Of a stretch of 26,475 bases of DNA, positions 22,136-26,475 are shown piece after piece. The notes below the pieces were generated by a model. It ran no database searches, was not told where the DNA came from, and was given only the letters and a program-made list of their open reading frames with translations. The translations under genes and the position numbers were made by a program. Origin of the DNA: a virus; IMG/VR virus record IMGVR_UViG_3300003691_000041, positions 1 to 26,475 of that record. One strand, given 5' to 3'. Numbering within the stretch: the stretch's first letter is position 1; the number at the start of each line of letters is the position of its first letter.

Positions 22136-22542
22136 AAAAAGTATTACTTGTAACTGTTGGTCTTCCTCGATCTGGAAAATCAACTTGGGCTAAAGATCAA
22201 AGATTGCCAATCGTAAGCAGAGATGCAATAAGGATTGCACTTCATGGAGAAGCATATCTTCCAAAAGCAGAGAGTATGATTACTGTTATTGAAGATCTTA
22301 TGATTGAGTCTCTATTTGAAGCAGGACATGATGAAGTAATTGTTGACGCAACAAATACAACAGAGGAAAGAAGAGAAAGATGGATTAGTGACAAATGGGA
22401 AACTGAATTTAGAAACTTTAGAACTTCAATTGATGTTTGCATATATAGAGCTTTAGAAGGTGATCGACATGATTTAATTGCTGTTATTGAAAGAATGGCG
22501 GAACAGATAACTTATCCAGAAGATGGATTTGACGCATGGTAG
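22123..22542 (+). CDS. Polynucleotide-kinase-like P-loop protein
   Basis: 139 residues, start within the previous gene with AAGGAGAG four bases before. Walker A GLPRSGKST is at 13-21, SRD at 32-34, and DATNTTEERRERW at 75-87 forms the lid/Walker B-like part typical of the 5'-kinase domain of T4 Pnk. There is no phosphatase domain, so it is about half the length of T4 Pnk. It would phosphorylate 5' ends of RNA or DNA, making substrates for the RNA ligase at 17983. Small-molecule kinase activity is an alternative. Confidence 0.75.
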   Translation: MEELEKVLLVTVGLPRSGKSTWAKDQRLPIVSRDAIRIALHGEAYLPKAESMITVIEDLMIESLFEAGHDEVIVDATNTTEERRERWISDKWETEFRNFRTSIDVCIYRALEGDRHDLIAVIERMAEQITYPEDGFDAW

Positions 22543-23174
22543 AAAAATTAACACAGGAGTACCTGAAGGAATGCTTGCACTATGATCCAGACACTGGCAT
22601 ATTTACTTGGCTTGTTAGACCAAGATCGCATTTTAAGGATGGAATAAGGAATAGGGCAGAACGCATTTGCAACATATGTAATACAATATATGCAAGATGT
22701 ATCGCCGGATCTAAGGATAAAAAAGGGTATATTGTAATAAGAATTGACAACAAGGGATATTTCGCACATCGTCTTTCTTGGCTCTATGTTTATGGATATT
22801 GTCCAGAGAATGAAATTGATCATATTGGAGATAAAGATGAATTTGGAAATAAAAATCCAGATAATAAATCAGACAATAGAATTGTTAACTTGAGAGAAGT
22901 TGGAGATATTTGTCAAATGCAAAATACAGTGATTAGGAAAGATAACACATCTGGAGTAAAAGGTGTTTCTTGGAACAAATCTGGAAGAAAATGGCGCTCA
23001 TACATTGCAATTCATAAAAAACAAAAGCACCTTGGTTATTTTATAAACTTCAATGATGCTGTAAAAACAAGGTGGGCAGAGGAAAGAGATAATTCAAAAT
23101 GGGATTGCTCTACTGACTCATCAGCATACAATTATTTAAAAGAAAACAATTTATTAGAGGAGGAAAACATATGA
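22536..23174 (+). CDS. HNH homing endonuclease with AP2 DNA-binding domain (copy 2)
   Basis: 212 residues overlapping the kinase gene by seven bases. An extra Cys set near the N-terminus (CNICN, ARC, 45-55) precedes the HNH core AHRLSWLYVYG...IDHI...KSDNRIVNLR (His 96). An AP2-type domain follows (SGVKGVSWNKSGRKWRSYI), then the W.CS..SSA.NYLK tail shared with the gene at 7698. Its ATGA end overlaps the polymerase start by four bases, and its own last codons supply the GAGGAGG ribosome site of the polymerase. A free-standing homing gene lodged in front of dnaE. Confidence 0.85.
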   Translation: MVEKLTQEYLKECLHYDPDTGIFTWLVRPRSHFKDGIRNRAERICNICNTIYARCIAGSKDKKGYIVIRIDNKGYFAHRLSWLYVYGYCPENEIDHIGDKDEFGNKNPDNKSDNRIVNLREVGDICQMQNTVIRKDNTSGVKGVSWNKSGRKWRSYIAIHKKQKHLGYFINFNDAVKTRWAEERDNSKWDCSTDSSAYNYLKENNLLEEENI

Positions 23175-26100
23175 TACATCTTCATTGTCATTCTGGCATG
23201 AGTTACCTTGATGGATACTCTACATCAAAGGAAATAATAGATCGTGCTATTGAGATAGGCGCAAAACATGTATGCATTAGCGACCATGGAAATATCAATG
23301 TATTTCCAGAAGCTTACAAATATGCTAATAAAAAAGGAATTAATTATCTTCCTGCTATTGAATTTTATGTTGTGGATGACGAAGATCCAAAATTAAATAA
23401 AAGAGGTGAAAAAAGATACCATATGATAGCCATTGCTAAAAATTGGGAAGGTCTTCAGTGTATATTCAGAAAAGCAACATTGGCTAATTCTCAAAAATTT
23501 AATAAATTTCCTCGTCTTTTAATGAGTCAAACATATGATTTTCATGATTGCTTTATTTCTTCTGCATGTTCTGTAGGTTTTATTAAAAAAGATAATTATA
23601 GAGAATTAGCAGAAAAATATATAAAAGCATACAGGAATGATTTTTATATGGAAATTATTCCTGTATCTTATAACATTACAATTAAAGATTACACTAAGCC
23701 AGATTGGGATCAAGAGCAACTAATTACTAATGAGATTAAAAGACTTTCTGCTGACATGGGAGAAAATGTAATTGTTAATAAAGACAGTATAACAAATGAA
23801 AAAACAATAAAAACAATTCAAATTGATGGTGGCAGACTTGTAAATGAACGAGTTATTGAAATACATAAAGAACTTGGTGTGCAAATTTGTCTTACACAAG
23901 ATTCGCATTTTACACGCAAAGAAGATGCAGAAGCTTTTGAAGTTCTTTTATGTATTCAAACAAGGCAGAAGATAAGCACTCCAAGAGAAAAACGCTTCTT
24001 CTTTGGAGACGACCAAATCTATATGAAAGACATGAAAGAAATGATAGAATCAACAAGATTACTTGGATACGTTCCTGATGAGATTATAAGAACATCAATT
24101 CTTACAACTACTATTATTGCAGAGCAATGTAATGTAATTATGCCTGAGTTTAGCTTTAATTTCCCAACTCCATATCCTGAATATGAAGACGAAGTAATTT
24201 TTAAGCAAAAAATAAAAGAAGGATGGAAGCGATTAAATATATCAGATAAGGAAAATGTTAGTGTGTATCTTGACAGACTTAAAATTGAGATTGATACAAT
24301 TATAAGTCTTGATCTTGTACGTTATTTTCTCATCGTAGAAGATGTTATGAGATTCTGTAGAGAAGTTGGTATTGGTACTGGTTGTGGGCGTGGCTCGGCA
24401 TCAGGTTCGCTTATATGTTTATTATTGGGCATCACTAAAAGAATAGATCCAATTGAGCATGGTCTATATTTTGAAAGATTTCTAAATAAAGCCCGTGTTT
24501 CTATGGCAGACATAGATGGGGATTTTGAGAGTAAACGTAGAGGAGAAGTTCTTGAATATTTAAAAGAAAAGTATGGAATAGATAAAGTTGCACAAATTGC
24601 AACTTATGGTTATCTTTCTCCCAAGTCAGCTTTTCGTGATGTTTGTTCAGTTTACTCTATTCCTTCTGTTGATATGAATAAGTTATCAAAGCTTATTGAG
24701 GCAGGAGTTATAAAAGAGAATGGATCAATTGTAGAGACATATAGTCAAGAAGAGAGTTTTGATCACATTCAAGAACTTATTGAGTTTAAGGAAAGATTCC
24801 CTTTTATTGTCGATATGGCATTAAAATTAAATGGTAGAGTAAGAAATGCTGGAGTTAACGCTGCTGGAGTAATCACTTCTTCAATTCCTTTGACCGATTT
24901 GGGCGTGATTGAAAATAGATCAAGTGGTTTTTGCATCGGGTGGGATAAGATTGTGTCAGAAGATACGTTTAAGTTACTAAAGCTTGACATTCTTGGGCTT
25001 AAAACAATTGATGTGATTGAGGGTAGCCTCAAGCTTATTAATGAGCTTAGAGAACTCAGTATTACGGATGACGACCTACCTTTTGATAACCAAATGGCAA
25101 TTGATGAATTTGCAAAAGGAAAAACTGTAACAATATTCCAATTTGAGGGTAGTAATGCACAACGACTACTTAAAGAAAGTGGAGTTGGGACTCTTGACAA
25201 TATATCTGCTATATCGGCAGTTAATAGACCCGGAGCACTCAATGCAAAAGATGAAGATGGAGTAAATATTACAACACATTACGTTAATAGAGTTAATGGG
25301 TCTGAAGAAGTAAAACATTTTATACCTCAATTTGAATATATACTAAAAGATACTAAATCCTTAATGATTTTTCAAGAGGATATGATTCGTATTTGTGTTT
25401 CTATAGCTGGATTTTCTGGAGTAGAGGCAGACACATTTAGAAAGATCGTTGGTAAAAAATTATCAAAGGATGAATTTGAAAAGCATAGAGAAAAATTTGT
25501 TACTGGATGTATTTCATATAGCAATATAACAATATTAGAAGGAAATAAAATATTTGATGATATTATAGAGATGGCTGCGTACTCATTTAACAAGGCGCAT
25601 GCTGTTGCCTATGGAATGAACTCTATGATGTCAATGTACCTTAAAGTTAATTTTTCTTTAGAATATTTCTGTTCTTGCTTGACTTACGCTGGAAAAGATG
25701 ATATGATTCCGGGGTATATTAAAGATGCAAAGAGATATGGAGTTGTTGTTGAATATCCAGACATTAACAATAGTGAACCAACAAAGTTCTCAATTGCAAA
25801 TGGAAAGATTATTGCACCACTGAATGCTATTAAGGGAGTTGGAGATGTTGCTGCAAATTTAATTAAGCAGGTTCGTGATGAGGTTGAGTTTTTTACAGGG
25901 TTTGAGCATTTTGAAGCTGCTCTTAAGGAAAGAAAACTTGCAGGAAAGGTAAATAAAAGAGTAAAAGATTGTCTTGTGAAAGCAAATACTTTTAAGAAGC
26001 TTGGATATTTTATAGATGATGCAGAAGAAGAGGAAGAGAACCTTCGGGCGTTATTATCACTTTTTTCTCCTATTCCTTCTTTTAAGCCAAGAGGTGGAAA

Positions 26101-26475
26101 GACTCATGAGAAGCAGCATTTACATGATCTATTTGTAGAAGTTGGAAATTGTGGAGCAGAGAAGTGGTCAAAACAGTATGATACAGTATCACCAATTTCT
26201 TACGCCAAACCTAATAACATGATTATTTACAATTTATCAACATGGGATAGCTCAATGCTACAAAAGGACAATACAAAGTGGTTAGTACCTAACTTAATGG
26301 AGTTGACAGACACACCAAGAGCCGACTGGTATGTAACTACTGGAGTAAAATGTTCATTTCATGGAGTTGTTAAGGATAAGATTCCAAAAGAATGTCGTGA
26401 CAAATGTAGACTTGATTTCTTGTCAAAAGAAATAAAAATAGTCAGACCACGTATGATTTTAGCAATGGATAGTCA
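23171..26475 (+). CDS. dnaE: DnaE-type DNA polymerase III alpha subunit with C-terminal UDG-like domain, cut by window end
   Basis: At least 1101 residues, open at the window end. A PHP domain begins at once (IHLHCHSGMSYLDG, SDHGN). The polymerase core shows GCGRGSASGS (404-413), ADIDGDF with D447 and D449, LKLDILGL with D606, FQFEG, NRPG, MIFQEDM and FNKAHAVAYG. A helix-hairpin-helix (IKGVGDVAA) follows. From about residue 985, where bacterial DnaE has an OB fold, the chain instead reads like family-4 uracil-DNA glycosylase: C994, WYVTTGVKC (C1061), C1075, C1079 and LSKEIKIVRPRMILAM. The GEAPG catalytic segment of active UDGs is not seen. Main phage replicase; GAGGAGG ribosome site within the HNH gene. 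Confidence 0.92.
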   Translation, partial: MIHLHCHSGMSYLDGYSTSKEIIDRAIEIGAKHVCISDHGNINVFPEAYKYANKKGINYLPAIEFYVVDDEDPKLNKRGEKRYHMIAIAKNWEGLQCIFRKATLANSQKFNKFPRLLMSQTYDFHDCFISSACSVGFIKKDNYRELAEKYIKAYRNDFYMEIIPVSYNITIKDYTKPDWDQEQLITNEIKRLSADMGENVIVNKDSITNEKTIKTIQIDGGRLVNERVIEIHKELGVQICLTQDSHFTRKEDAEAFEVLLCIQTRQKISTPREKRFFFGDDQIYMKDMKEMIESTRLLGYVPDEIIRTSILTTTIIAEQCNVIMPEFSFNFPTPYPEYEDEVIFKQKIKEGWKRLNISDKENVSVYLDRLKIEIDTIISLDLVRYFLIVEDVMRFCREVGIGTGCGRGSASGSLICLLLGITKRIDPIEHGLYFERFLNKARVSMADIDGDFESKRRGEVLEYLKEKYGIDKVAQIATYGYLSPKSAFRDVCSVYSIPSVDMNKLSKLIEAGVIKENGSIVETYSQEESFDHIQELIEFKERFPFIVDMALKLNGRVRNAGVNAAGVITSSIPLTDLGVIENRSSGFCIGWDKIVSEDTFKLLKLDILGLKTIDVIEGSLKLINELRELSITDDDLPFDNQMAIDEFAKGKTVTIFQFEGSNAQRLLKESGVGTLDNISAISAVNRPGALNAKDEDGVNITTHYVNRVNGSEEVKHFIPQFEYILKDTKSLMIFQEDMIRICVSIAGFSGVEADTFRKIVGKKLSKDEFEKHREKFVTGCISYSNITILEGNKIFDDIIEMAAYSFNKAHAVAYGMNSMMSMYLKVNFSLEYFCSCLTYAGKDDMIPGYIKDAKRYGVVVEYPDINNSEPTKFSIANGKIIAPLNAIKGVGDVAANLIKQVRDEVEFFTGFEHFEAALKERKLAGKVNKRVKDCLVKANTFKKLGYFIDDAEEEEENLRALLSLFSPIPSFKPRGGKTHEKQHLHDLFVEVGNCGAEKWSKQYDTVSPISYAKPNNMIIYNLSTWDSSMLQKDNTKWLVPNLMELTDTPRADWYVTTGVKCSFHGVVKDKIPKECRDKCRLDFLSKEIKIVRPRMILAMDS

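Noticed and set aside
908-25593. Many open frames of 60-157 codons on the - strand
   Set aside because: They lie opposite well-supported + strand genes, mostly lack ribosome sites and known motifs, and follow from the A/G-rich codon use of the + strand.
23171-26475. Intein or intron within dnaE
   Set aside because: Polymerase motifs follow in normal order and spacing with no inserted HINT or endonuclease domain.

Overview
The window reads as part of the early, replication-and-repair region of a large, AT-rich, tailed-phage-like genome. All convincing genes lie on the + strand. They are tightly packed, often with ATGA or TAATG junctions, and most have strong AGGAGG-type ribosome sites. No structural, packaging or lysis genes are visible. 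The low GC, strong Shine-Dalgarno sites and sigma70/SigA-like promoters suggest a host such as a low-GC Bacillota or another low-GC bacterium. The sequence does not fix the genus.

Layout. 1-4533: nucleotidyltransferase-like gene, T4 RNase H-like 5'-3' exonuclease, a GIY-YIG homing endonuclease running in frame into a nucleoside 2-deoxyribosyltransferase-like gene, two tandem paralogous membrane proteins, and an ATP-dependent DNA ligase. 4550-9172: a homing endonuclease with four zinc-repeat units behind its own promoter and structured leader, a run of small zinc-finger and unknown genes, an HNH-AP2 endonuclease and a DnaG-like primase. 9174-12529: a short secreted or lipoprotein, a second nucleotidyltransferase, small membrane proteins and an acidic protein. 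12530-16606: a possible HU-like protein, an FmdB-type zinc ribbon, an HExxE protein, a terminator, a UvsW-like SF2 helicase and an HNH endonuclease. 16620-19915: unknown genes, a short gene split by an in-frame TGA, a DRB0094-type RNA ligase and a second HNH of the same family. 19916-20186: the largest gene-free stretch, holding duplicated promoters and iterated repeats. 20187-26475: small conserved phage genes, a polynucleotide-kinase-like protein, an HNH-AP2 endonuclease and a DnaE-type DNA polymerase cut by the window end.

How it works together. Exonuclease, ligase, primase, helicase and polymerase make up much of a phage-encoded replisome. The RNA ligase, kinase and nucleotidyltransferases look like a nucleic-acid repair set. 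Six free-standing homing endonucleases of four architectures are interspersed, mostly next to replication or repair genes. Eight promoter sites share one design: TTGACA or TTGACG, a 17-bp spacer, and a TGn-extended -10.

Most notable are a DnaE polymerase whose C-terminus turns into a family-4 uracil-DNA-glycosylase-like domain, an in-frame TGA followed by a hairpin in an otherwise intact small gene, the endonuclease/deoxyribosyltransferase in-frame fusion, and the repeat-rich region near 20.0 kb.
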